Shown in pieces: positions 7,440-16,602 of a DNA stretch of 64,000 nt (positions are counted from its first letter, which is position 1; every line of letters starts with the position of its first letter). The notes beneath the pieces are model-generated. The model saw only the letters and a list, made by a program, of their open reading frames with translations. It did not search any database and was not told where the DNA came from. Made by a program: the position numbers and the translations under genes. Origin of the DNA: Alistipes sp. (lineage in GTDB: Bacteria > Bacteroidota > Bacteroidia > Bacteroidales > Rikenellaceae); the NCBI GenBank assembly GCA_017381935.1, contig JAFOBG010000052.1:1-64000 (forward strand), in the 5' to 3' direction.

Positions 7440-8753
7440 ATGAGTATCGTTTCTGCAATAATGTTGGTGGTCTCACTTTGTATTGGCCTTTTTGTGGGCT
7501 ATCTTATTCGTCGAAAGAGTGAGAATGAAAAGAGTGAAAAGATAGAGCAACTGCAAGGCGAATTGTTAAACTTAACTTCTGAGTCTGCGGCACTTAAGAG
7601 TAGTAAGGAGATGCTTCTATCTCAACTTGAACAGGAGAGAGTGCGTTTTAATAAAGAGCTTGAACAGCAGAGAGAGCATTTTGGGCAGGAGCTTGAGCAG
7701 CAGAGAGTTCGTTCAAAGGAGGACTTGGATAGAGAGCTTGAGAGAGTGTCTGCTCAGTTAAAGAGTGAAACTAACCGTACAAATAGAGAGAGTATCTCTG
7801 AGATAATGCGTCCTTATCAGCAACAGTTAGAGGAGCTTAAAAAACAGAGTGGGGAGAATCGTGCGACCCTTGAGACTCATATTAAAACACTTGTAGAGAC
7901 GGGAGGAAAGCTTAGTAATGAGGCTGATCGTTTAGCTCGTGCATTGAGTAGTGATGTTAGGATGCAGGGAAACCTTGGAGAGAAACTGCTTGAGGATTTG
8001 CTTGCAGGTTCTGGTCTTATTGAGGGTAAACAGTATCTGTTGCAGCGAACTATACGCCAAGGAGTGGGGAGTAGCCTAAAAAATGAGGATACAGGTCGAA
8101 TGATGAAGCCTGATGCTATGATTTTTTATCCTGCAACAAAGAGTGTACTTTATATTGACTCGAAGTTTCAACTTCCGGCTGATATAGATGAGACAATGGA
8201 TGCAGTTCGCCAGGAAGAAGTACTTAAAGAGTTCTGCTCTCGTCTTAGAACTCAGGTTAAGAGCCTGGCTGCAAGAGGTTATCAGAGGTATAAATACGAA
8301 GAGTATCTATCAATGCCTTATGTGATAATGTTTGTGCCGAGTGATAAAGCTCTCATGGCAGCAACGGCTTATGATAAGACCTTGTGGCTTGACGCCTTTA
8401 ATAGTAAGGTGTTTATTGCAAGTGAGCGACATCTGCTAATGTTGATAGAGATGGTTAGTGTGATGTGGGTACAACAGCAACATCTTGATAATCAGGATAA
8501 GATTGTAACTCAGGCATCTGTTATTCTTGATAGAGTTACCGACTTTGTGGATAATTTTGATGATATAGGGCAGAGTCTTGAGAAGGCTGTTGCGGCATTT
8601 GAGAAGACAAAGAAGAAGGGTATTGGTAGTGGTCAAACCCTCTCTGTGGCAGTTAGAGATATGTTGAAATTGGGCGTGAAACCACAAGCCTCTAAGCAAA
8701 AGAAACTCGACGCTCAATTAGTAGATGCCGGACTTGAGGGTTCTGAAGATTAG
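7440..8753 (+). CDS. rmuC: RmuC-family DNA recombination protein
   Basis: 437 residues starting at the ATG at 7440, just after the -7 box. A transmembrane helix (about residues 3-24) anchors it. A long Glu/Gln/Arg coiled coil follows (about 30-150, with near-repeats of the type ELEQQRxxF). The RmuC domain proper (about 170-400) includes DAMIFYP, LYIDSKFQLP and YVIMFVPSD. RmuC proteins limit DNA inversion and have a predicted nuclease fold; the biochemistry is poorly defined. The stop codon overlaps the stop of the convergent 5-FCL gene by 4 bases. Confidence 0.92.
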   Translation: MSIVSAIMLVVSLCIGLFVGYLIRRKSENEKSEKIEQLQGELLNLTSESAALKSSKEMLLSQLEQERVRFNKELEQQREHFGQELEQQRVRSKEDLDRELERVSAQLKSETNRTNRESISEIMRPYQQQLEELKKQSGENRATLETHIKTLVETGGKLSNEADRLARALSSDVRMQGNLGEKLLEDLLAGSGLIEGKQYLLQRTIRQGVGSSLKNEDTGRMMKPDAMIFYPATKSVLYIDSKFQLPADIDETMDAVRQEEVLKEFCSRLRTQVKSLAARGYQRYKYEEYLSMPYVIMFVPSDKALMAATAYDKTLWLDAFNSKVFIASERHLLMLIEMVSVMWVQQQHLDNQDKIVTQASVILDRVTDFVDNFDDIGQSLEKAVAAFEKTKKKGIGSGQTLSVAVRDMLKLGVKPQASKQKKLDAQLVDAGLEGSED

Positions 8754-9295
8754 CCGTAGATAACGTAGTCCATTACTATATCATGTGGCTCGCTTGGGAT
8801 GCTATCAGCGAGCTGCTCTTTATAGCACACTCCCACTTTTATAGCTCTAAATCCGTTTCGGGCAAGGTATTTGTCATAATATCCCTTGCCTCTGCCGCAA
8901 CGTTTGCCATCTTTTGTGAATGCTACACCTGGAACTATTATTACATCTATTGCCTCTACGGCTATCGGAACCTCTCCTTGAGGCTCCTCGATACCAAATG
9001 CGCCGACTTTGAGTGTAGATGGCTCAAATGGATAAAAATCCATATCATCACCCGCTACACGGGGCAGAACAATACTCTTCTCTGTTGCAAAATTCGCAAT
9101 AGCATCACTACTATCAACCTCATCCGGAAGAGAAGCGTAGAGAGCTATTGTTTTAGCTCCTTTTATTACCTCTAATTGAGCCATGGTTTTGAAAATCAAT
9201 GCCGATTTACTCTCTTTCTCTGTAAGGGTAAGAACCTTTACGGCTGATTTTGCGGCTTTACGTATCTCAGATTTGTTTTTTTGGATAGATTGCAT
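8750..9295 (-). CDS. 5-formyltetrahydrofolate cyclo-ligase
   Basis: 181 residues, normal for the 5-FCL/YgfA/MTHFS family. It converts 5-formyl-THF to 5,10-methenyl-THF with ATP. Landmarks are an N-terminal KSEIRKAAK helix, LYASLPDEVDS, the Phe-Gly-Ile-Glu-Glu-Pro segment, and the ATP-binding G-R-G-K-G-Y-Y-D-K near residue 145. It is divergent from frdC and convergent with rmuC, so it is probably transcribed alone. Confidence 0.93.
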   Translation of the reverse strand: MQSIQKNKSEIRKAAKSAVKVLTLTEKESKSALIFKTMAQLEVIKGAKTIALYASLPDEVDSSDAIANFATEKSIVLPRVAGDDMDFYPFEPSTLKVGAFGIEEPQGEVPIAVEAIDVIIVPGVAFTKDGKRCGRGKGYYDKYLARNGFRAIKVGVCYKEQLADSIPSEPHDIVMDYVIYG

Positions 9296-9318
9296 GGTTA
9301 AAAAGTGGCTAAAATGTT

Positions 9319-9349
9319 TTGTTATTTGACAAACAATACCTATATTTGT
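9319..9349 (+). promoter_or_regulatory. Promoter of the fumarate reductase operon
   Basis: TTTG (9319-9322), a 19-base spacer and TATATTTG (9342-9349) are an exact match to the Bacteroidetes consensus. The leader to the frdC ATG is about 65 nt and AT-rich. Confidence 0.7.
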
Positions 9350-9420
9350 ACAATGTTACGTATGTAATGCAAACAATTTTTTCACAAAATAAACATAACT
9401 AATTTTTATTTCAAAACATT

Positions 9421-10119
9421 ATGGGTTGTTTTTTAACTAATTCTTCGTTGGGAAGAAAGTTGGTGATGAGCATCTCAGGTTGTTTCCTGGTGCTTTTCCT
9501 CCTCTTCCACATGGCAATGAATGTTGTAGCACTTATCGGTGACGGTTCTGCTTACAATATGATTTGCGGCTTCTTGGGTGCAAACTGGTATGCTCTTGTA
9601 GGTACAGCAGTATTGGCACTTGGTGTTTTGGTTCACTTTGCTTACGCTTTCTGGCTTACTTGGCAGAATCGTAAGGCTCGTGGTAACGTGCGTTATGCAG
9701 TTACTGTAACCGAGAAGGGTGTAGATTGGGCATCAAAGAATATGCTCCTCCTGGGTATCATCGTTATCCTTGGTCTGCTCCTTCACCTAACTCACTTCTG
9801 GTCGAAGATGATGCTTGTTGAGCTTATGGGTCAGCACGCTAACGACCTGGGTCTTGCTCCAACTGACGGCGCAGCTCTTATCAAGTACACCTTCTCTAAG
9901 TGGTACAACGTAGTGCTTTACCTTGTATGGTTTGCAGCTCTTTGGCTCCACCTCAACCACGGTGTTTGGTCTATGTTCCAGACTGTAGGTTGGGCAAATG
10001 ACACTTGGCTTCCACGCCTTAAGTGCATCGCAAAGCTCGTTTCAGGTCTTATCTTCCTCGGCTTTGCAGTTGTTGCAGTTGTATTCTATGCAAAGAGCCT
10101 TTGCTGCGGTTGCTGCTAA
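9421..10119 (+). CDS. frdC: Fumarate reductase/succinate dehydrogenase cytochrome b subunit
   Basis: 232 residues with five predicted membrane helices, matching the b558-type SdhC/FrdC family of Bacteroidetes and epsilon-proteobacteria. It anchors the complex and carries heme b and the menaquinone site. Candidate heme-ligand His residues occur in LLFHMAMN (residue 37), LVHFAYAF, LLHLTHFW and LWLHLNHG. It is the first gene of frdCAB. In anaerobic Bacteroidales this enzyme runs as fumarate reductase. The last six residues are L-C-C-G-C-C, an unusual Cys-rich end. The codon choice is strongly biased, consistent with high expression. Confidence 0.93.
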   Translation: MGCFLTNSSLGRKLVMSISGCFLVLFLLFHMAMNVVALIGDGSAYNMICGFLGANWYALVGTAVLALGVLVHFAYAFWLTWQNRKARGNVRYAVTVTEKGVDWASKNMLLLGIIVILGLLLHLTHFWSKMMLVELMGQHANDLGLAPTDGAALIKYTFSKWYNVVLYLVWFAALWLHLNHGVWSMFQTVGWANDTWLPRLKCIAKLVSGLIFLGFAVVAVVFYAKSLCCGCC

Positions 10120-10153
10120 TCTAACCTTGTAGAACAATAAAACAGAAAAAGAT

Positions 10154-12100
10154 ATGGCATTCAAATTAGATTCCAAAATTCCGGCTGGTGAGTTGTCTCA
10201 GAAGTGGAGCAACCATAAGGCAGCTATCAAGGTTGTCAGCCCTGCCAATAAGCGCAAGCTCGACATTATCGTTGTAGGTACAGGTTTGGGAGGAGCTTCT
10301 GCAGCTGCTTCTCTTGGTGAACTTGGTTACAATGTAAAGATCTTCTGCATTCAGGACTCTCCACGTCGTGCACACTCTATCGCAGCACAGGGAGGTATCA
10401 ATGCAGCAAAGAACTATCAGAATGATAACGACTCTGTATATCGTCTTTTCTACGATACTATCAAGGGTGGTGATTATCGTGCTCGTGAGGCTAACGTATA
10501 TCGTCTTGCAGAGGTGTCTAATCTCATTATCGACCAGTGCGTAGCTCAGGGAGTTCCTTTCGCTCGTGAGTACGGAGGTCTTTTGGCTAACCGTTCATTC
10601 GGTGGCGCACAGGTGTCTCGTACTTTCTATGCTCGTGGTCAGACCGGTCAGCAGCTCTTGCTCGGTGCTTACGCAGCTCTTAATAAGGAGATTCACAATG
10701 GCTCTGTAAAGTCTTACACTCGTCATGAGATGCTTGATATCGTTATTGAGGATGGCGAGGCTAAAGGTATTATTGCTCGTAACCTTGTAACGGGTGAGAT
10801 TGAGCGCCATGGTGCACATGCAGTAGTTATTGCTACAGGTGGTTATGGAAATGTATTCTTCCTTTCAACCAACGCTATGGCATCAAACGGCTCTGCAGCA
10901 TTTCAGTGTTACCGTAAGGGTGCAGGTTTTGCAAACCCTTGCTTTACTCAGATTCACCCAACATGTATCCCTGTACACGGAACACAGCAGTCTAAGTTGA
11001 CCCTTATGTCTGAGTCATTGCGTAACGATGGCCGTATCTGGGTTCCTAAGAAGATGGAGGATGTTGAGGCTCTGCGTAAGGGTACAAAGATGCCTTCAGA
11101 TATTGCTGAACAGGATCGTGATTACTACCTCGAGCGTCGTTACCCTGCATTCGGTAACCTCGTTCCACGTGACGTTGCATCACGCGCTGCTAAGGAGCGT
11201 TGCGACGCAGGCTATGGTGTAAATGAGACAGGTCTGGCAGTATTCCTTGATTTCAAGACCGCTATCGAGCGCCTTGGTAAGGAGGTTATTGAGAAGCGTT
11301 ATGGTAACCTGTTCGATATGTACAAGGAGATTACCGACGTTAATCCATACGAGCAGCCAATGCAGATCTTCCCTGCAGTTCACTACACAATGGGTGGTAT
11401 CTGGGTTGACTACAACTTGATGACAACAATCCCTGGTCTCTATGCTATTGGTGAGGCTAACTTCTCAGATCACGGTGCAAACCGTCTTGGTGCTTCTGCT
11501 CTCATGCAGGGTCTTGCAGATGGTTACTTTGTTCTCCCTTACACTATTGGAGACTACTTGGCTAAGAAGATTCAGGCTCCTAAGGTATCTACAGCAACTC
11601 CTGCATTTGATGAAGCAGAGAAGGCTGTTAAGGATAAGATTAATAAGCTCCTGTCAATTAACGGCTCTCGTTCTGTTGACGATATCCATCGTCAGCTCGG
11701 TCTCATTATGTGGGACAATGTAGGTATGGCTCGTACTAAGGAGTCTCTTGAGAAGGCTATCGTTGAGATTGCAGCACTTCGTAAGGAGTTCTGGAAGAAT
11801 GTTAAGGTTGTAGGTACCGCTGATTCATTCAACGTAGAGCTTGAGAAGGCACTTCGTCTTGCAGACTTCCTTGAGCTTGGTGAGCTTATGGCACGTGATG
11901 CACTCAACCGTGAGGAGTCTTGCGGTGGCCACTTCCGTTCTGAGCACCAAACAGAGGAGGGCGAGGCACTTCGTCATGATGACAAGTTCGCTTACGCAGC
12001 AGTTTGGGAGTATAAGGGTGAGGACGTAGAGCCAGAGCTTACTAAGGAGGATTTGGTTTACGAGTTCACACACCGTGCACAGCGTAACTATAAGGACTAA
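10154..12100 (+). CDS. frdA: Fumarate reductase flavoprotein subunit
   Basis: 648 residues. The FAD dinucleotide loop G-T-G-L-G-G is at 42-47. The covalent-FAD His is His74 in [10 protein letters not shown]. The dicarboxylate-site landmarks H-Y-T-M-G-G and R-L-G-A-S-A are present. The long form, with its C-terminal helical domain, matches the Bacteroides/Wolinella type. It catalyses fumarate to succinate in the cytoplasm with electrons from FrdB. Spacing is 34 bases after frdC and 34 bases before frdB, so it forms one operon with them. Confidence 0.95.
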   Translation: MAFKLDSKIPAGELSQKWSNHKAAIKVVSPANKRKLDIIVVGTGLGGASAAASLGELGYNVKIFCIQDSPRRAHSIAAQGGINAAKNYQNDNDSVYRLFYDTIKGGDYRAREANVYRLAEVSNLIIDQCVAQGVPFAREYGGLLANRSFGGAQVSRTFYARGQTGQQLLLGAYAALNKEIHNGSVKSYTRHEMLDIVIEDGEAKGIIARNLVTGEIERHGAHAVVIATGGYGNVFFLSTNAMASNGSAAFQCYRKGAGFANPCFTQIHPTCIPVHGTQQSKLTLMSESLRNDGRIWVPKKMEDVEALRKGTKMPSDIAEQDRDYYLERRYPAFGNLVPRDVASRAAKERCDAGYGVNETGLAVFLDFKTAIERLGKEVIEKRYGNLFDMYKEITDVNPYEQPMQIFPAVHYTMGGIWVDYNLMTTIPGLYAIGEANFSDHGANRLGASALMQGLADGYFVLPYTIGDYLAKKIQAPKVSTATPAFDEAEKAVKDKINKLLSINGSRSVDDIHRQLGLIMWDNVGMARTKESLEKAIVEIAALRKEFWKNVKVVGTADSFNVELEKALRLADFLELGELMARDALNREESCGGHFRSEHQTEEGEALRHDDKFAYAAVWEYKGEDVEPELTKEDLVYEFTHRAQRNYKD

Positions 12101-12134
12101 TTTTTGGCGTTAAACTTTTAATAAACAAGAAATT

Positions 12135-12878
12135 ATGAATTTCACATTAAAAATATGGCGTCAGAAAGACGCTCACTCCAAGGGCGAATTTAAGGAGTAT
12201 AAAGTTTCGGATATTTCGTCTGATACCTCATTCCTTGAGATGCTTGACATCTTGAATAATGATTTGGTACACAAAGGCGAGGAGCCTGTAGCATTTGACC
12301 ACGATTGCCGTGAGGGTATCTGCGGTATGTGTTCACTTCACATTGATGGCCATGCTCACGGCCCATCACAGGCTGTAACTACTTGCCAGATTTATATGCG
12401 TCAGTTTAAGGATGGTGCAACAATTACTGTTGAACCATGGCGTTCTGCTGCATTCCCTGTAATTAAGGACTTGGTTGTAAACCGTGGTGCTTATGATCAG
12501 ATTCTTCAGGCAGGTGGTTATGTATCTGTTCGTACTAACTCAGTACCTGATGGTAATGCAATTCCAATCCCTCAGGCAGATGCTGAGGAGAGTATGGATG
12601 CTGCTGCATGTGTAGGTTGTGGTGCTTGTGCTGCAACATGTAAGAACGGTTCTGCAATGCTCTTTGTTGCAGCACGTGTATCATCTCTTGCTAAGCTTCC
12701 ACAGGGCCGTGTAGAGGGCGCACGTCGTGCTAAGGCAATGGTTGCAAAGATGGATGAGCTCGGTTTTGGTAACTGTACTAATACCGGTGCTTGCCAGGCT
12801 GAGTGCCCTAAGGGTATTTCTATCGCACACATTGCTCGCTTGAACCGTGAGTTCCTCGCAGCAAAGTTTGAGGATTAG
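12135..12878 (+). CDS. frdB: Fumarate reductase iron-sulfur subunit
   Basis: 247 residues. The N-terminal [2Fe-2S] ferredoxin domain has Cys58, Cys63, Cys66 and Cys84. The C-terminal domain has the two clusters [11 protein letters not shown] and [12 protein letters not shown] for the [4Fe-4S] and [3Fe-4S] centres. It relays electrons from the FrdC menaquinol site to FAD in FrdA. It is the last gene of the operon; a terminator follows. Confidence 0.95.
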   Translation: MNFTLKIWRQKDAHSKGEFKEYKVSDISSDTSFLEMLDILNNDLVHKGEEPVAFDHDCREGICGMCSLHIDGHAHGPSQAVTTCQIYMRQFKDGATITVEPWRSAAFPVIKDLVVNRGAYDQILQAGGYVSVRTNSVPDGNAIPIPQADAEESMDAAACVGCGACAATCKNGSAMLFVAARVSSLAKLPQGRVEGARRAKAMVAKMDELGFGNCTNTGACQAECPKGISIAHIARLNREFLAAKFED

Positions 12879-12934
12879 TTATGTGTTGTAATTTCTGTAT
12901 AATATTGAAATTACAATAATAAACCAATCAAACT

Positions 12935-12973
12935 AAGGGTTGTCGTAGTAGTTTTTACGGCAACCCTTTTAAC
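12935..12973 (+). terminator. Terminator of frdCAB
   Basis: AAGGGTTG-T-CGTA pairs with TACG-G-CAACCCTT, then TTTT. A second inverted repeat (TTTTAACC/GGTTAAAA, about 12967-12989) follows directly. Confidence 0.75.
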
Positions 12974-13019
12974 CTTTTGAGGTTAAAATGCTCTTATAAT
13001 AATAACCCTAACCTTGACC

Positions 13020-15899
13020 ATGAACCTGCGCCGATACATAATCTTTCTTGTTACTCTTGCTATGCATTTTATTGCTACAGCACAGAGTGGCGCTCCTGTA
13101 TCTGGTCGTATTGTTGATGAGACTACGGGAAGTGGTATTCCTGGTGCGGTTATAGAGGTGGCTAATATAAAGACACCTGATAATAAACGCTATTACACCT
13201 CTGAGTATGGTGGCTATTTCCGTATCCCAAATGTTACTGAAGGTGATTATACATGTATAGTTACATTTATCGGCTATGCAGATAAAAGCTTCTCCTTCAA
13301 GAGCGTTGCTCTGCCAAAGAATATAGGCGATGTGCGCCTTACGGAGAGTGCAATTAAAATCGAAACGGTTGTAAAGACAGCGGTTTCGACTCGTACCGTT
13401 ATCATGGGAGATACACTTCGCTATAATGCTGATGCCTTTAAGGTTGCAGCTGATGCGGAGGTGGAGGCTTTACTACGTAAAATGCCTGGTATTACTATTT
13501 CGGATGGAAAGGTTGAGGCTCATGGAGAGGTGGTAAAGCAGATATATGTTGATGGTAACGAATTCTTTGGTACCAATATAGCACAGGTGCTCCAGAGTAT
13601 TCCGGCCCAAGCAGTTGAGCATATTGAGGTCTATAATCGCCTTAGTGAGGCTGCACAGATTACAGGTGTAGATGATGGTGAGGGAGGCAAGGTAATAAAC
13701 ATCATTACAAGAAAGAGTATAAAGCGTAGCCGTTTTGGTAAGGTTCATGCTGGTTATGGATATGAGCCTGAGGCTAATCGGGCAGTTACTCCAAATAATA
13801 AATATACAGTAGGAGGCTCAGTAAATATCTTTAATGATGATGCCAGATTGACAGTTATGGGGCTTGCTAATAACCTCAATAAGCAGAACCTCTCGGATGA
13901 TGAGATGAGTATCAAGAGTTCTGCAAATCGTAATACAGGCTCTCGTCAATTCTCGGTAAATAACCAAAGTGGAGTGGCTGCGGCTGAGATATTGGCTCTT
14001 AACTATACCGATCGTTGGGGGCGTCGTAAACGTGCATCATTTGAGGGTAGCCTCTTCTATAATCACCTAAACGCAAAGAATAGCTTTACTGTTGATAGAT
14101 GGTATGACCCTGCAGTGAGCAAAAAAGATACAATCCACTACGACCAATTTGCTAATCCTAATAACCGAACTTTTAAGTTTAGGTCTCGCCTTGAGTGGAA
14201 GGTGGCAAAACGCCAGAAGTTGGTACTTATTCCAAATATCAATTACTATCCTAACTCCTCAATCAATCGCACTGATACAACATCACTGCGTAGAGGAGAG
14301 TCGGGATATCGCTGGTTGCCAAGTGGAAATGAGGGATGGGGTACTACATTCTCTCAGAGCCTATATGCGCAGTACTCATATAAATTCTTGCGCCAAGGAC
14401 GTTCACTATTACTTGTTGCAAGTGTGAGTAACTCTGCATCTGATTCAGATAGAGATTATTACTCTAATGGAGCCGGCAAAACTAATAAAAAGGATCCTGA
14501 AAAGGCTACTATAGCCTATACATATACTCGTAAACAGACGGAGTCTAATACAACAACTTATCGTATTCAGCCTACTTATAGAGATAAGATTGGCAGACAC
14601 TCAACTATCAACTTAACATATCGTCTTCAGGCTCAACTGAGAACACGAGATCTACTCTCCTATGCTACAGACAAAGACTATGTGATTGATACAGCACGAC
14701 TAAATCGTCGTTCATCCTCTTCGTTTGAGGGAATGTTTTTATATCATCAGCTTGGAGCCGGCTACCGCTACTCACGTAATCGTAATTGGTTCTCTATTAG
14801 CGCAATGTTTCAACACTCTCGATTATCAAACCATAATATGTGGAGTGGAGAAAAGTCGTTGAGAACCTATAATAATCCTGTCTATAATGCTACATTGCAG
14901 TGGGCTTTCAATCCTCAGAATACACTTAGGGTCAGTGCGACTTCGGAGATTAAAGCACCATCGCTGTGGCAGATGCTCGACGTGTATGATGTAAGTAACT
15001 CTCAGTACCTGACACTCGGAAATCCAAACCTTCGCCCTTATACAGAACATAACTACTTTGTCCGCTATACAAATCTCTCTACAAGTAAGGGAACAACTTT
15101 TATGATTATGGCAAAGGCTACACTTATGCCTAATTATATTGGTACAAGTATCGAGTACTCTCCGGAGACGATAGAGATAGATGGCAAAAAATATAATCCT
15201 GTACAGCTCTCTCAACCAGTCAACCTTAATGGATATAGATCTTTTGAGGGTAGAACAAGTATCGGTTTCCCGATAACATTTATCGGCTCAAATCTTAATA
15301 TATCTCTCGGAATAACTTATTCAGATGTGCCTATACGTCTTAATAAAGTTGACCAGCTGATGAATAACCTTACAGCCTACTCTGACTGGACTCTGGGTAG
15401 TAATATCTCTGAAAATGTCGATTTTACGCTACGTTGGCGAGGCTCATATAGCAATAATAAGGCGGGCGAGGATGTGCTTAATAACGAGTTCTTTACCCAC
15501 CGAGCAACTGCTAATATGAAGTTTGTCTTACCGTTGGGCTTTACTATTACGACTTCAGGCGTGTTCACTCAGTATTTAGGTGTTACAAATAACTATAAAG
15601 ACTCTTTTACCCTCTGGAATGTCTCTGTTGGTAAGAAGGTGCTTAGACGCCTTGGTGAGATAGAACTGACTGTAAATGATGTTCTTAACCAAAATACATC
15701 ATTCGCTCGAGGCGTGTGGGCTGGCTATTCGCAAATACGCTATAACTCGACTATGGGTCGATACTTCCTTGTAAAGTTTACATATAATATCCGTTCCTTT
15801 ACCACGGGAGCAAAGAGCCTTAAAATTAAACAATCCGCAGGCGTACCAATCAATCGATTTGAGACAATTGAAAGACGACTTAATGCCCTTAAACTATAG
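13020..15899 (+). CDS. Outer-membrane TonB-receptor-like beta-barrel protein
   Basis: 959 residues from the ATG at 13020 (a TTG two codons upstream also opens the frame). There is a signal peptide (residues 1-23, ending ATAQ), then a carboxypeptidase-regulatory-like Ig domain (about 28-110: GRIVDETTGSGIPGAVI). A plug-like region follows (about 120-245, with V-Y/I-Y-V-D-G-N-E-F-F-G), then a long barrel to the C-terminus. This is the 'outer membrane beta-barrel protein' family (PF14905) of Bacteroidetes, not SusC: the SusC signature and a SusD partner are absent. It is probably a single-gene unit between two terminators. The ligand is unknown. Confidence 0.88.
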   Translation: MNLRRYIIFLVTLAMHFIATAQSGAPVSGRIVDETTGSGIPGAVIEVANIKTPDNKRYYTSEYGGYFRIPNVTEGDYTCIVTFIGYADKSFSFKSVALPKNIGDVRLTESAIKIETVVKTAVSTRTVIMGDTLRYNADAFKVAADAEVEALLRKMPGITISDGKVEAHGEVVKQIYVDGNEFFGTNIAQVLQSIPAQAVEHIEVYNRLSEAAQITGVDDGEGGKVINIITRKSIKRSRFGKVHAGYGYEPEANRAVTPNNKYTVGGSVNIFNDDARLTVMGLANNLNKQNLSDDEMSIKSSANRNTGSRQFSVNNQSGVAAAEILALNYTDRWGRRKRASFEGSLFYNHLNAKNSFTVDRWYDPAVSKKDTIHYDQFANPNNRTFKFRSRLEWKVAKRQKLVLIPNINYYPNSSINRTDTTSLRRGESGYRWLPSGNEGWGTTFSQSLYAQYSYKFLRQGRSLLLVASVSNSASDSDRDYYSNGAGKTNKKDPEKATIAYTYTRKQTESNTTTYRIQPTYRDKIGRHSTINLTYRLQAQLRTRDLLSYATDKDYVIDTARLNRRSSSSFEGMFLYHQLGAGYRYSRNRNWFSISAMFQHSRLSNHNMWSGEKSLRTYNNPVYNATLQWAFNPQNTLRVSATSEIKAPSLWQMLDVYDVSNSQYLTLGNPNLRPYTEHNYFVRYTNLSTSKGTTFMIMAKATLMPNYIGTSIEYSPETIEIDGKKYNPVQLSQPVNLNGYRSFEGRTSIGFPITFIGSNLNISLGITYSDVPIRLNKVDQLMNNLTAYSDWTLGSNISENVDFTLRWRGSYSNNKAGEDVLNNEFFTHRATANMKFVLPLGFTITTSGVFTQYLGVTNNYKDSFTLWNVSVGKKVLRRLGEIELTVNDVLNQNTSFARGVWAGYSQIRYNSTMGRYFLVKFTYNIRSFTTGAKSLKIKQSAGVPINRFETIERRLNALKL

Positions 15900-15936
15900 T
15901 AATGGCTATCCTTGGATTAGATATTGCGGTGAAAGA

Positions 15937-15976
15937 AATAGACCTCTCAGTTAAAACTGAAGGAGGTCTATTCTGT
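15937..15976. terminator. Bidirectional terminator between convergent genes
   Basis: AATAGACCT-C-TCAGTT pairs with AACTGA-A-GGAGGTCTATT. T-rich ends lie on both strands. It separates the barrel gene (plus) from the exonuclease gene (minus). Confidence 0.8.
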
Positions 15977-16020
15977 TTTAATTGCTTGTGTATAGCTGTG
16001 CAACAGCTTATATAAGCCTA

Positions 16021-16596
16021 CTAAATTTGTACCAAATGTTTGTATATCTCGACACAAACCCAAGCGTCTGTTGCTGCGTATAGTTGCTGTTGGAGAGTAA
16101 GTACTTTAGCCTCCCAGTTACTTAGACGTTGTGCTTTGGAGACCTTCTTACCTAAGACGATACCTGATATTTTTCTAAGGCTTTTATTCTCGATGCCGTA
16201 ATCCTCTACAATATCTTGCAGATCGAGAAAGCCGCCGGCTGTAAAGTGTCTCAAGCGGTTAAGCACAGCTATATCGTTTTTAACTGCTGCACCGATCTTC
16301 AGTATATTTGGGTTATGCAGTATATCGGTAAGCTGTTTAGACATCTGTACACGGTTTAGACGAATAAGGAAGCACTTATCTCCACCATATAGTTGGAGCA
16401 GAGCAACCTTATTCGTTACTCCTGCGGTAAAGGAGGGCCTTGTCTCGGTGTCGAAACCCAATACTCGTTGCTTGGCAAGATATTGACAAGCATCGTCGAG
16501 ACGCTGCGGTGTGTCAACAACGATAATTTCGCCATCGAACTGCACTGCAGGTAGGGCAGAGACCTCCTCGTTAGATAGTGTAGCAACAAATGCCAT
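16021..16596 (-). CDS. 3'-5' exonuclease (RNase D/WRN type)
   Basis: 191 residues. The DEDDy-type exonuclease fold (PF01612) is visible: F-D-T-E with Asp49 and Glu51 (Exo I), A-A-V-K-N-D-I-A-V-L (Exo II), and Y-A-A-T-D-A-W near the C-terminus (Exo III, with Tyr four residues before Asp). It has no HRDC or helicase domain, so it is a stand-alone DNA or RNA 3'-exonuclease. It starts 6 bases after the yidC stop and is the last gene of the pyrG-yidC run. Confidence 0.9.
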   Translation of the reverse strand: MAFVATLSNEEVSALPAVQFDGEIIVVDTPQRLDDACQYLAKQRVLGFDTETRPSFTAGVTNKVALLQLYGGDKCFLIRLNRVQMSKQLTDILHNPNILKIGAAVKNDIAVLNRLRHFTAGGFLDLQDIVEDYGIENKSLRKISGIVLGKKVSKAQRLSNWEAKVLTLQQQLYAATDAWVCVEIYKHLVQI

Positions 16597-16602
16597 ACGC
16601 TA

